Program-made: the position numbers and the translations under genes
Shown: positions 14,301 to 28,000 of the stretch, in pieces
Numbering within the stretch: the first letter of the stretch is position 1
Layout: every line of letters begins with the position of its first letter
Source: Petaurus breviceps papuanus
Taxonomy: Eukaryota; Chordata; Mammalia; Diprotodontia; Petauridae
Length of the DNA stretch: 64,000 nt
Reading direction: 5' to 3'
Assembly: GCA_028583685.1 (NCBI GenBank)
Contig: JAMXIF010001183.1
Span: 11,728,126-11,792,125 of the forward strand
The notes under the pieces: generated by a model
Told to the model about the DNA's origin: nothing
What the model saw: the letters and a program-made list of their open reading frames with translations, nothing else
Database searches by the model: none

Positions 14301-17300
14301 AAATAAAAATAAAAAATAGAAATGAATCTTGGGATGGTTTTCCTTGGGACCTATGGCTAACAGTTTATCCTTTCTACATTATATTAGAAAAGTTGCAATC
14401 AATCTTCTTTCTTTCATTAGGTAGCTTCATGAAGAGGGTGCTCTTTCCATTAAGCTTTCCAATGAACAATAGTCAAATAGCATCAATTTGGAATTATTAA
14501 TGCTGCCCACAGAAACAATCTGACACCAAACACTCAAATTCAATTTAGCAAGGGAACCACTAACACAATCATGATTGGAGTTTCTTTTTAAAATTGCAAA
14601 AGTTTTACTAAAACATTAAGAGTCTTATCCTGCAAGTGGATTAATGAGAAAAGGTTCTTCTGGTGAAGTGAGCCAGCTAAGCCCATTGCACCCTCCCTCT
14701 TTCACTGCCTGGTTATATAAAGAATTCTTTTCCTCTAATATTCAACCCTTTCAAATCTTCCAGTTCTGTGACAGTTCCTGATTATACCAATTCCTTTTCC
14801 TTCTCTACTTATTTACTTAGTTTATCACTGACATTTTTTCAGGGACTACATTTCAAAAAGTCCTGCGTGAGCTTGAAAAGGTCAGTTTGGTCAAAAATTG
14901 TTTTGATGACAAGGAAAAAGATTATAATTCCCTTTGCTGTCAACAAGAGATTTGACATTGTAGGATTCTCACAAAACAGAAATGATGCACGTAAAATGCT
15001 TTGCCAGTCTCCAAGTGCTATATAAATACAGGATGCAGCAGTTATAATTAATCTTAACCAGATTTATGCTTTCATTGGTGCAGAGATTGCCTGGTAAATA
15101 ATTTACTGCATAAAACCAATGCAATCAGCATCTGCTTTGCAATTTACTTAATGTTTTGAGTTATCTGGCATAACTTACCCAAGGTCACCCAGCTAGTATG
15201 TGTCAGACTCACATTAGAACCCAGGTGTTCCTGAATCTAAGGCCATTCTCTATTCATTAGGTCATACTGCCTCTTTAACTATTACTATTTTTATTATTAC
15301 TAATATTTCTTTGTGACCTTTTAGGGGCAGCTAGGTGGCACAGAGTATATAGTACTGGGCCTGGAGTTAGGAAGACTCATCTTCCTGAGTGCAAATCTGG
15401 CCTAAGACACTTACTAACTCTGTTAAACCTGGGCAAGTTACTTAACTCTGTTTTCCTTAGTTTCCTCATCTGTAAAATGAGATGGAGAAGGAAATGGCAA
15501 AACACTCTAATATCTTTGCCAAGAAAACCCTAAATGGCATCATGAAGAGTCAGACAAGACTGAAAATGACTGAACAACCAAAAAATGGAACCTTTTATCA
15601 CTTGCTCATTCATCAGTCTAGGTACTACTTTTGCCCAAGTAGCAGGTAAAATTCTAATGAGATGTATGTTTTATTGAAACTTTATAATTAAAGTTATAAT
15701 TATTAATAGAGTTATAATCACAGAGTACTGCATTTAGAAAATTAGAAGTTATGCTGTACATATCCTTTGATCTAGCAATACCACTACTAGGTCTATATAC
15801 CAAAGAGGAAAGAAAAAAAAGGTAAACTGACCTATCTATACAAAAATATTTATAGCAGCCCATTTTGTGGTGGCAGAGAATTGGAAATTGAGGGACTGCC
15901 TATCAATTGAGAAATGGCTGAACATGTTGTGATATATGATTCTAATGGAATATTATTGTGCTATAAGAAATGATAAGCAAGGTGATTTCAGGAAAACTTG
16001 TAAAGACTTATGTAATCCGATGCAAAGTGAAGTGAGAAAAACCAGTAGAACATTGTACAGAGTAACAAAAATATTATACTATGATAAACTGTAAATGATT
16101 TAGCTATTCTCAGCAATACAATGATCCAAGACAACTCCAAAGGACCCATGATGAAAAATGCTATTTACCTCCAAAGAAAGAAGTAATGAAGTCTTAATAC
16201 AAATCAAACCATATGATTGTTGTACTTTTTTTGTGTGTGTTTTTTTTCCACACCTTTGGATCTGTGTCTTCTTTCACAACATGACTAATATGACAATGTT
16301 TTGCATGATTGCACATGTATAAACTATATCAGATTGCTTACTGTTTCTGGGAGGGGGCAAGAAGGGAGGGAGAAAATTTGGAAGTCAAAAAAAATTTTTA
16401 ATCATGTTAAAAATTGTCTTTACATGTAATTGGGGAAAATAAAATACTGTTTAAAAGTCTTTTTAAAAATTTAAAATTACAGGGGCAGCCAGGTGGCTTA
16501 GCAAGTAAGAGCACCGGCTCCAGTGTCAGGATGACCTGGGGATCGAATCCGGGCTCAGACACTTAGCACCACACCCAGAAATAACTGGCCGTGTAACCTT
16601 GAGCAAGTTACTTAAACCCAACTGCTTAAAAAAAGAAAAAAAATTTTCAAATTAAACAAAAAACAACAATTAAAAAAAGAAAATTCAAAGTTATGGAAAC
16701 TAGCCTCCCCATTTAATGGAGAAACTGAACCCCAAATTGGTTAAATGACTTGTCTAAAGTCACAAATTCAGCCAGGAGCAGAATTCTGTTCTCCTGAGTC
16801 TCATAAGTTTTCCCTATAACAAAATGCCTTATTAATGTGGACCCTTGGAGTCCATGAATTGATTCAGGGTTCCATGAACTTAGGGGAAAATCAATAATAT
16901 CTTTATATATTAGGAATAATGACAATATATTAATTTATAATAAATAATTTACAACACTAAAGTAATATATTTATATATAAAATGTCCTTCGGTTTCCTTT
17001 GTTAACCTAGGTATATTATTTTCTGCATTTAAAAACATTACTCTGGGGCAGCTAGGTGGGGAAGTGAAGGGAGCACCGGCACTGAAGTCAGGAGGACCTG
17101 AGTTCAAATCCAGCCTTAGACACTTAACACAAAACTAGCTCTGCGACCTTGGGCAAGTCACTTAACCCCAATTGCCCTACCTTCCCCCCTCCAAAAAAAA
17201 TAGCAAAAAAAAAATTTAATTTAAAAATAAAAACAAAAACATTATTCTGAGACTTCCCTGATCCTTAACTTCCTCAGTCTGCCACGATACAAAATAGTAT

Positions 17301-20300
17301 CCATGACACAAAAACCATCCAACTCCAGATTCCATGATCTTATCTCTAGAATCCCCTTTCAGTTATATGATTGAACTAGACAGATAGCACTGTGTAATGG
17401 TATGAGTAATAAATAATATGAACTTGGCACTTTAAGGCAAGGAAGGAAATCCTACTATCACATGAAAGGGAGAAGACTCACCGCTCTAACAGAACAATGG
17501 CAGCTTTTATTCAAAAGAAATATTATAATAAAAGGATGATAGAGGAACACAAAAAAGTCAAGAAGGTATATCCCTGTGTAGAATACATTGATCCTAAGAA
17601 AAGAAACAAGGGACAGAACATTTAGGGGAGGATATAAGGCTGGGGAAACAAGTGAAATATCTGTAGGAGTATACTAGAAATCACCCTGCAGATGGAGGAA
17701 ATGGGTGATGTCTCTAATGCAGATTATAAAACTAAGAGTCAAAATACAGTAGAGACTGAAGATAACAACTTAGATATCTGGTAGAATTCTCATTCCAACA
17801 AAAACAAAGTATCTGATAAATTCTTGACTTGGCATGCTTACATTTTCACTTCTCAGAAGGCAAAGGAAATAAAAAAGCGATCTGCTCTTCTAAAAATAAT
17901 TGTGAATGAAATAAAGGAACTAGTTAATGAAGGGAAAGTAAAAATACAACTTAAGAAAAACTGACTGTCATTTTACTGTTTATGATAACCAGAAGAAGGT
18001 GAGACTGGTCAGATATATACTCTAGAATAAAGAAAAACAAGCTTCAACAAATCCATAAAGGAAAATAGCCATAAACTCATGGTCTGAGTAGTCAAAGGGA
18101 GATGATGTTGTAGAAAATGAACTGAATTTGAACCTGAAGTTCTGGTCTCAAATGTTACTTCCTCAACTTACCAGACTTGATCTCTAGTAACTTCTGCTTC
18201 CTATTCTGTTCAGTGTTATAATGAGGATTATAACACTAACACTTTCTTCTTAAAAGTGTTTCTATTAAGATCATGTGAAATCACGGGTACAAAGCACTTT
18301 ACAACCACAAGGTGTTACATAATGTAGCCTACCATTATTACCAAGAGGAAACATGGTAAGATGGATAGAAAGCTCTCAAGAATGAAAATCCTCTAACAAA
18401 ATTATAAATGGTAGCAATAAGCAAGAAAAGATGGATGGGTCTGAAAAAGAATCCACTCACAAAATTGGAGAATGGATAAACAAATTGTGGCATATAATTT
18501 TTATGGAATACTATTGTGCTATAAGAAATGATGAGGGGAGGTTAGGTGGCACAGTGAATAAAGCACTGGTCCTGCAGTCAGGAGGACCTGAGTTCAAATC
18601 CAGTCTCAGACACTTGACACACTTAATAGCCATGTGACTTTGGGAAGTCACTTAATCCCAGTTGCCCTCCAAAAAAAAAAGAAATGATGAGTATGAGATA
18701 CTTTCAAAAAACAGAACCAGGACAATATTGTACACAATAACAGAAACATTGTACAATGATCCACTGTGAATGACTTAGCTATCCCTGGCAATATAAAAAT
18801 CTAAGGTAATTCTGAAGGACCTAGAGTGAAAAATGCTAACCAACTTCAGAGAAAAAAGTGATGAAATCCAAATGAAGATTGATGCATACTGGGTTTTTTT
18901 TTTTTACTTTATTTTTCTTGGGGTTTTTTTGGGGGGTAAGGTTTTCTTTCACATGACTAATATGGAAATATGTTTTGCATGAGTATAACCTTTATCAAAT
19001 TGCTTTCCTTCTCAATGACAGAAGAGGGGAGGAAGGATGGGAGAGAATTTGGAACTCAAAATTGTAAAAAAAAAAAAAAAAAGCAAAGGTCAAGAGGGCA
19101 GTTAGGTAGCACAGTAGATAGAGTACCAGCCCTGGAATCAGGAGGACCTGAGTTCAAATCCAGTTTCAGACACTTACTAGCTGTGTGACCCTGGACAAGT
19201 CACCTAACACCCCAATTGCCTCCCCACCTTCCCTTCTCCCCCCAAAAAAGGTCAAAATTTCTTACATGAAATTGGGAAAAAATAAAATATTAAAATTTAA
19301 AAAAATAAAGAGAATCCAACAAACTCAGATTAAAACACACACATGCACATACAAGTAAAAAATGAAAGCACAAATATCTAAGAAAGAAAAAGAGTAGCAT
19401 ATAACTTTAAGAATGATATCAGAAATGTTAAAGCTTAGAAGGGATTAAACCTTAGAAAAATGCTAAAGATTAATATCCTCAAAGAATATTATCAAAAAGA
19501 AAACATATATTTTTCATGTTTAAAGATAGCAGCATTATTTTTTATTGAAAAACTCCCAAGTGTTCAACAACTGGGGAATGGCTGAAGAACTCTAAAGTTC
19601 CTTCCAACTCTAAATCTTAAGATCCTGAGAAAATGCGAGACTTTTCTTTAGTAGTGTTTAGAGTAAGAAGCACAAGGAAAGGATAGACCCATTAAGTTGG
19701 AAACTCATGATATAATAATTATGGAAGGAAAGCACAACTCCCAAACTATTTTGCTACTATGTTATCTGAAAAGGAAACTAAACTTCACACTAAAGCAAGA
19801 AGAACAAAAACATAGTTTAGGTAGAATTGTAGTCTTAGGTAGGTGAGTAATAGCTCTTTCAAATGGGTTCAAACATACTGGTATGAATGAATTCTATTTG
19901 CTGAAAGAACTTGTAGATATGATCACTTACGCACTGTGGCACAATGGATATGGAAGCCCTGGGATTTGGAGCCAGACGTCATGTCTTTAAAAACTGTCTC
20001 TGTCATTTAACCTGCATGACTCTGGACAAATCAATTAATTACACCTCTCTGAGACTCAAGTTTCCTCAACTGTAAAATGAATGGGTTGGATTAGATGGCC
20101 TTGAAGGTACCTCCCAGCTCTAAATTTATAACTATCATCTCTGAGGATTCAAGGAGAACACGAGTGACAGAAGATGGGATATTTGTTCATTCGTGATTCA
20201 TTGATCCTTCCACAAGCATTTATCAAGCACCTACATTGCAGAGAAGGCACTCACTTGCATCAATAGAGGGAGATTCCTCATCTACTCCTGTCCTATTTCA

Positions 20301-23300
20301 ATGAAATCATGGATGTAACCTCTATCCCTATCCCTTATTTACAAGGATCTCTGCCAGGCACTGGAGATGCCTCTGCAAAGGCATGACCACAGGGGATTCA
20401 AGGTCACATAGAAGGAACAACAAGCTGAACACCTTGGCTGCAATAAGTCCACAAAAGTAGGCTGGGGCCAGACTGGTGAAGGTTTTAAAAGTCTAGTATA
20501 TTAACTTGTAATTTGTCCTGCATGCAACAAGGAGTCTTGGTCAGAACTATGCATTAGAAAAATCACCTTGGGAACTGTATGGAGGATGGATTGGAAAGGA
20601 AATTAGAATCCAGACACCAATCAGAAAGCTATTATAATAGTTCAAGAAAGAGAGGGGAAGCGGGAAGGGAATAAGCATTTACATACCACCTACTATGCAA
20701 CAGGAACTGTGCTAAGTACTTTGCAAATATTAAATGCCATTTGATTCTCACAACAACCCTATGAAGTAGATGCTGTTATTATCCTCATATTACAGTCGAG
20801 GAAACAGCGGCAAACAGAGATTGAGTGACCTGCCCAGGGTCACACAGCTAGTAAGTGTCTGAGGCTAGAATGTCGGGTCTTTCTGACTCCAGGCCCAGGA
20901 TTCAGGACTGCTCCACTTAACTGCCTCTAGTTAAAAGAGGGAATGAAAGTCTGAGATAGAATGGCTGTGAAGATAGAAAGGGGATGGATACAGAACCAAC
21001 AAGAGCTGGAATACTTCCCATGGCCATCTGAAAGGAGGCAGATCATGCACACCCCCATGCAGCAAAAACTTGATATTTATACCATATTGGATAATGATCA
21101 AGAAATAAAATGGGAAATTACAGCAAGTGATTTCTTCTACCTCCAAAGCACAAAAGAGTCAGCCAGAAGACCAGGAGGGGTAGTGGGAAGGCAATAGAAA
21201 AAGTAACTGCCAGCAAAGACATTAGCCTCCCAATGTGACCAGCGACAGGCCAGAGATGCATGCAGCCTGCAAGGCTGTGTGTCGAGAGGCAGCAAGAGTG
21301 GAGGACCTTGAGAAAGACTGAAGGAGGTCAGAAAGCCCCAGAATGGGTACTGCAGAAGCAGTACTAAGACAGCACATGTGTCTAGGGACTCCAGGGTCCC
21401 TAATGCTGTATACTGAGATGCCAGTGAAGGCCCCAAAGATACAATGCTCTGAACTTCAAAGATCCACGAGGTAGGATTGCTGCCTAACCCTCAGAGGTGG
21501 AGTTAAGCACAGGAAAACAGGGGACCCAGGGCAAGACAATGAAGAACCAACCCAACCCCCCTACTCAATAGCTCAGCCAGAGAGGGGTGAAGCACATTCA
21601 TAATATAAAATCCCAGTTCAGGAATTTAATTTGGTGAAATAAATAAATCAGAGAAAATACCAATCAGTATGAAAAATTAGCTTGCCCAGGGTCCTACAGC
21701 TATTAAGTGTCTAAGACCAGATTTGAACTCATTTGCCATTTCCTTCTCCAGCTTATTTTACAGATGAAGAAACTGAAGCAAACAGGGTTAAGGGACTTGC
21801 CTAGGGTCACAAAGACAGTAAGTGTCTAAGGCCAGATGGAAACTCATAAACGTGAGTCTTCCTAACTTTAGGTCCAGCACTCTATCCAGCCAGTCAACCT
21901 AACTGCCCACAGAACTGTTAGGCTACATTAATCCAGTACAACCAAGATAGAAGGAAATGAGAATTCAATTGTGTATTTGCCTGGTCAGTCTATAGCTGGA
22001 GCGTTGTTCTGAATGCTACGTGGATCTTAGGGAAAATACTGAAGGTTACAACATGTCCAGAGGAAATGAGGAATTAAAATCTTTGCCATACAATAATCAT
22101 TTGAAATACAGATTTTTAACCAAGAGAAAAGATGACTTTGAGGGGCTACAATCTTTGTTATCCATTTTTTAAAAGGGACATCTTGTTGTTGTTGTCGCTC
22201 GTCCTTCATCCTTGAAGAGGACCAATGACATCACGAAAGGTGATGTCTTCACTTGGAAGTGAACTGGATTTAAGTGAGGTAGGCTGTGCAAAGTCGCCAG
22301 CTTCAAGAGAAATTTATAGCCAAAGGTCTACAAACTGTGCATACCCTTTGATCCAGCAATGCCATTACTAGGTCTGTATCCCAAAGAGATCATAAAAAAG
22401 TGAAAAGGACCCACATGTCCAAAAGTATTTGTAACAGCTCTTTTTTGTGGTGGCAAAAAAACTGGAAACTGAGGGGATGCCCATCAACTGAGGAATGGTT
22501 GAACAAGTTGTGGTATATGAATATAATGAAATACTATTGTTCCATAAGAAATGGTGAGCAAGCGGATTACAGAAAAACCTGGAAAGACTTAAATGAACTG
22601 ATTCTGAGTAAAGTGATCAGAACCAGGAGAACACTGTACACGGTAATAGCAATACTGTATGATGACCAATTCCTATAGACTTAGATTTTCTCAGCAATGA
22701 AATGATCTAAGAAAATTCCAAAAGACTCATGATGGAAAATGCTATCCACAACCAGAGAAAGAACTATGGAATTTGAATGCAGATTGAAGCATACTATTTT
22801 CTCTTTTTTCTTCTTTATCGTGGTTTTTCCTTTCATTCTGATTCTTCTTTCACAATATGAGTAAAGTGGAAATATGTACAATACAATACAACATAATATA
22901 ATAAAACATATATAGCCTGTATCAGACTGCATGCTGTTTTGGGGAGGAGGAAAAAACTTAGAACTCAAAATCTTATAAAAGGGAATGTTGAAAACTAAAA
23001 ATTAATTTTTAAAATTATATTTAAATTTTTTTTTTAAAACACAAAACCAAAGTCACCAGCTTCACTCTCTCCTACAGATCCATCGGGGTCCAGTAGCAAG
23101 ATAAAAATCAGTATGACCAGAGATGGCCCCCAAAGGGACATCTTATAAAAAAGCAAAAGAATTTGTTCTGCTCCACCATAGAGGTCAGAGGGTTCAGTAG
23201 AATGTTTTCAAGAATGAAAAAAAAACAATGGATTTAATCTACACAGAGACAGACTTCTGTTCAATATATACAACTTCCTAACAATAAGAACTATCCCAAA

Positions 23301-25021
23301 ATGTAACAGGCTGCCTTAGAAAATATGCCCTGACACTATCACTTGTTACAGATATTATAGAAGGGTTGTACTTGGTCATCACTCATATATATCATAGTTC
23401 TGAGATTCAGCCCCTAAATAACTTGTCAGGGATGCATGACTCATGAGTTACAGTGTAAGACTAGGACTAGATGTCCAAACTCACATTTCAAATGTTACAT
23501 TTACTTCATCAAATCTAACCTAGACCAAAAGTAACAGAATCAGTGATGAGATATAAAGACTAAGGTCAATCAATTTATAAACTGAATATATTCACCCTAA
23601 CCAAAAGTAACAAACATAAATATTGGGCTTAGAGTTCCCATGTGGTCATACCAAGCTTATTTATAAATCTAAATGTTAGTTGAGTACAATTCTCACCACA
23701 GTCCGTGTATTGTCCAGTAATCGGGGGGATCTCTGCAGTCATTTTCAATTTCCTAAGTAGGGAAAAACAAAAAAAAAAAAGAATTCTTTCTTTTTTTTTT
23801 TTTTTGCTTTTTTTTTGGAGGGGGGAAGGCAGGGCAATTGGGGTTAAGTGACTTGCCCAAGGTCACACAGCTAGTAAGTGTTAAGTGTCTGAGGTCGAAT
23901 TTGAACTCAGGTCCTCCTGACTCCAGGGTCAGTGCTCTCCTCACTGTACGACCTAACTGCACCTAAATACATTCTGCGATCTTGCTTTTCCTCAAACTCA
24001 GGACAAAAATCAAATAAAGTACACGTGTATACACTATATATGCACACACATACATATGTATAGAATATGTTACACATACTACAACATGCATATAAATATG
24101 TTCAAATATATCATTTATATATGCACACAGATATCTTAAATACTTAATCTCATTGTAGTGTTACAATTAATTCAATATAGCAACATTCCTGGGGGTAAAG
24201 AAATAACATTTCAACACAGTGAGCCTGAAAAATAAGACTACAAATTAGAATTGTAACAATTTAGATAATAGTCTGCTTATACTCTCTTGTCAGTATGATA
24301 GCGAATTCAAGACACTGAGAGAACTGCTTACACTTCTTATAGGTAATTACTCTGCCATACTATGTAAAATAAATGCACGAGTAGGAAAAAAGATTGAATC
24401 TAAATCAGTTTAGTTATCAGGCGAATCTAAATGATACAGTTAATGAGAGTCATGTCAGAATAATAGAAAATGGTATAGTATTGGTACTAATAATAAAGGT
24501 TAAAAAAGAGAATTACTGTCATGTGTCTCTATTTCTAGAAACATAACAACTCTGTAGTTACGTCTTCATGGAACTTCATTAGATCATGAGATCTGTTCAC
24601 TAGAGCAAAATGCCACTTCAACTTAAAGGCAACACACCCATGTGAAATGCATAGGAGATTCTTTGAAAGGTGATTTTGTTCATTCACCCTCTGATGAATT
24701 AAAATTGAGTAGGGCATAAAATAGGAAAGCAGATGCTTGCCCAAAGTGTATGCTCCTGGCATACAGGATGTCCAGTGTAGAGTTGAAGAGGATTCCCCTC
24801 TAGATGGTGAGGTCCTTTAGGTGTTCCTATTTAAGAATGACATAACTGACTGCATCATGCCCCAGAACACTACAGACCTTCCTAAATGAGATCTAGCATC
24901 AATTACTGAAAAGAGTTCTGATCAACCACCCACACAAAGAAAATGCAGTGGATGAAGACAGCCTGTGGATTAGACAATAGTATGCAGCTGTAGGGATAAT
25001 TCAGATAATAGATACAAATAC

Positions 25022-25074
<53 letters not shown>

Positions 25075-28000
25075 TCTTCAGCTAATTGACTGATTAACAA
25101 ATATTTATGGATATTTGTTGTATTAATGCCTACTATGTGCCAGACACTTTACTACGCACTGGAGAAACAAGTATTTAAAGAATGAAACAATCCCTACTTG
25201 AAAGAAGCATAAATTTTAATGGGGGAGACAAGCACATATAAAATATAAACAGCATAAAGTTAATAAATAAATAAGTAGCCAAAGTAGTTAAGGAGATAAA
25301 GAAAGGCTTTGTGTAGAAGATGATTCCTAAGCTGTATCTTAAAAAGAGGAACTTGTTTAAGTGGAAGTTATTTTTTTTTATCAGCTATTTCATTTTTAAG
25401 CCTTAAAGTCTGAGATTCTTCCATACACACATTCGAATACATATACTTAAAAATGTATGTGTATGTGTTTATTTATATATGTATGTATGTGTGTGTATGT
25501 ATCTAAATACTTATTTGCAGAGCCTCAGAATAGTCATTTTTCTTCTGTGGATCCCAGTTTCCCTAGCTATAAAATAACGGGGCTGAACTGGATATCCTCT
25601 AAGAACCCTTCTGTGTCTACTTTATTCCAGTAAGGGATATGAGTCTTCTATGTACCTTCCTGTAAACCCTCTACCAGGGGTCCATTCATTGTCCTACAAG
25701 CCTTCATCTCACTCCCTTGACATTATATGGGAACCAAGGCAGCATGATAACTGTCTGTCTATCTATTGTTGAATGACTGGCCAATTTCCTTTTTTGGTCA
25801 ATATGTGTCTTTGATGATACATTTCATGCTGCTTTATGTGATCAGTCACTGGCAATATGCTACAAGCTTTTTACATCCACCATGAGTCTCTCCCATTGCC
25901 CATGGGATGACCTGTAATTCTGACTCCTTGGAGACAGTGATACTCTATTTTTTTCATGCACACACAACACCACCAGGACATTGATATTAAAACTATTAAG
26001 TTTGTATTTCAAGGAAAAAATTAGGGTCACGGAAAGTGCTGCATAGTTTTCCAAACCTAATCTTGCTCAATTTCCTTTTCCTATGCAATTCTGGGCCCAA
26101 ATCATGGTAAGCCAAGAGATTTTCTTTACATCCTTTTTTCTATCAAGGGCACCACTATCCTTCCAGTCTCCCAAATTCCCCAACTAGGGGACATCTTTGA
26201 CTCCTCATTTCCTGTAACACTCCACATCCTTTTTACTTCTCTGGACCCATACCCACTTAGTGGCCAATTCTAGTCAGTTCTATCGCTGCATCTGTCTCTC
26301 AGTCTTTGTTTCACACTGCTACCACCTTACTGCAGGCCCTCATTACCTGTCATCTGGATTACTACAATGACCTTCTAATTAGTCTCCCTGAATTTAGTCT
26401 CTTCCAATCCTTACTCTGCATAGTCACCAAAGTAACTTGTAACTGAAACTTTCCATATGTATTTTTTCCCCTTATTAGAATGTGAGCTCAGGGGCGGCCA
26501 GGTAGCACAGCGAGTAAGAACACCAGCTCTAGTGTCGGAATGACCTGGGGACCAAATCCTGGCTCAGACACTTAGCACCCACCCAGAAACACCTGGCTGT
26601 GTAACCTTGAGCAAGTTACTTAATCCCGACTGCTTTAAAAAAAAAATCTAGAATGTGAGCTCCCTGAGAGCAGATACTGTCCTGCTTTTCTATTTTTATG
26701 CACAGTGTAAAGATTTAATAAATGCTTTCCTCGTCTATTCACTTATTCCTAAAGTACAAATCTGATCATTTTACCCTCTCTTCTCTCCCCCCCTCCCACA
26801 ATAATCTTCAGTGACTCATTATTTCCAGGATCAAATATAAACTTCTACATTTGATATTTAAATCTCTTCTCAAGCCAGTACTAGCATACCCTTTCTAGAC
26901 ATAACACACATTACTCCCCTTCATACATTGCACAGTACTGCCAGATTGGCCTTTGCATAGAATAGTGGCCTCCTCACTGGGAATGCATTCCTACCTCACC
27001 GCTCTGTCTTGGAATCCCTAGCTCAGCTCAAGCATTGCATCCTACTTGTGGCTTTCCTGATTCCCCATTACTAGAGCTTATCCTCTCCTAATTATTTTGT
27101 ATTTACTTAATATATAGTCTGTATTTACTTATATGTGTACATATTGATCCCCCTAATAATAGGTTTTCTGAGGGCAGGCATTCTTTTGTTTTTAGTTTTA
27201 CCTGGAACATAGTAGGCACTTAAGAAATATTTCCTGATTAAATGATCCAACTACCCACAGTGAAACAAGGGGAAAGGTAGAGAGCTATGATCTCAGTAGG
27301 GACAGAAGAGGGGCTTCATGACCCCTCCCTTTTTTCTCCTGAGCTCCATGCTCTCTTTTTTTTAATGCAACAGTTTGTAATTTCTCTTTTGGTGGCCTTT
27401 ATTAGATTTGGGATGAGGGAAATTGAGGGTAATTGCTACTGGATGGCAGGACCAAAGTCTAATAAGAAATGTAGCTGTAGTTTAGCTCTGCCTCATCTTC
27501 CCAGCTACAATACAAACACCACAAATTAGAGGCTTTTTCTTGGAGACTGAAAATCACAGAAAGCACTTGTTACCACAGGATTTGAAGCTGGAGGGGCACA
27601 TGGAAATCGTTTTGTTCGATGCTTTTATTTTATAGCAGGGGAAACCAAGGTCCAAAGAAGCTAAATTACTTGCTCAAGGCCACGCATTATCCATAGACAA
27701 CAAACAGTTCTACCCAGAATATTAATAATAAGCTATGGATGGGGCACAGAATTAGCTTTGTTATACAGAATGCTTCCTTGAAGCTGTATTCTTGCAGTAG
27801 GATTTTACCTGTAATTGGTTTTTAAAATACATATATTTCTAAAGCTTTAATGCACAACCCAGGTGCACGACAAATAAGCTATTACTCACTAGCACTTCAG
27901 TTAATTATCTTTACACTTAGCCCACAAAACTCCCACATCCCATTAGACAAATGTCTCACTGAACATATGGCCTTACACTGAACATAAAGCAAGACTTGGC

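Larger units (their letters stand above)
14288..23696 (-). other. RNASET2: RNASET2 intron 4
   Basis: The longest intron. It carries four L1 3' ends (15750-16455, 18425-19080, 22306-23047; the second is split by a SINE), SINEs of four families and MIR relics, all listed separately. Nothing was recognised in 14290-15170, 17220-18090, 19260-19920, 20930-21650 or 23150-23690. Confidence 0.8.

Noticed and set aside
24903-25100. VCVCVC peptide open frame
   Set aside because: Translation of the CA microsatellite.
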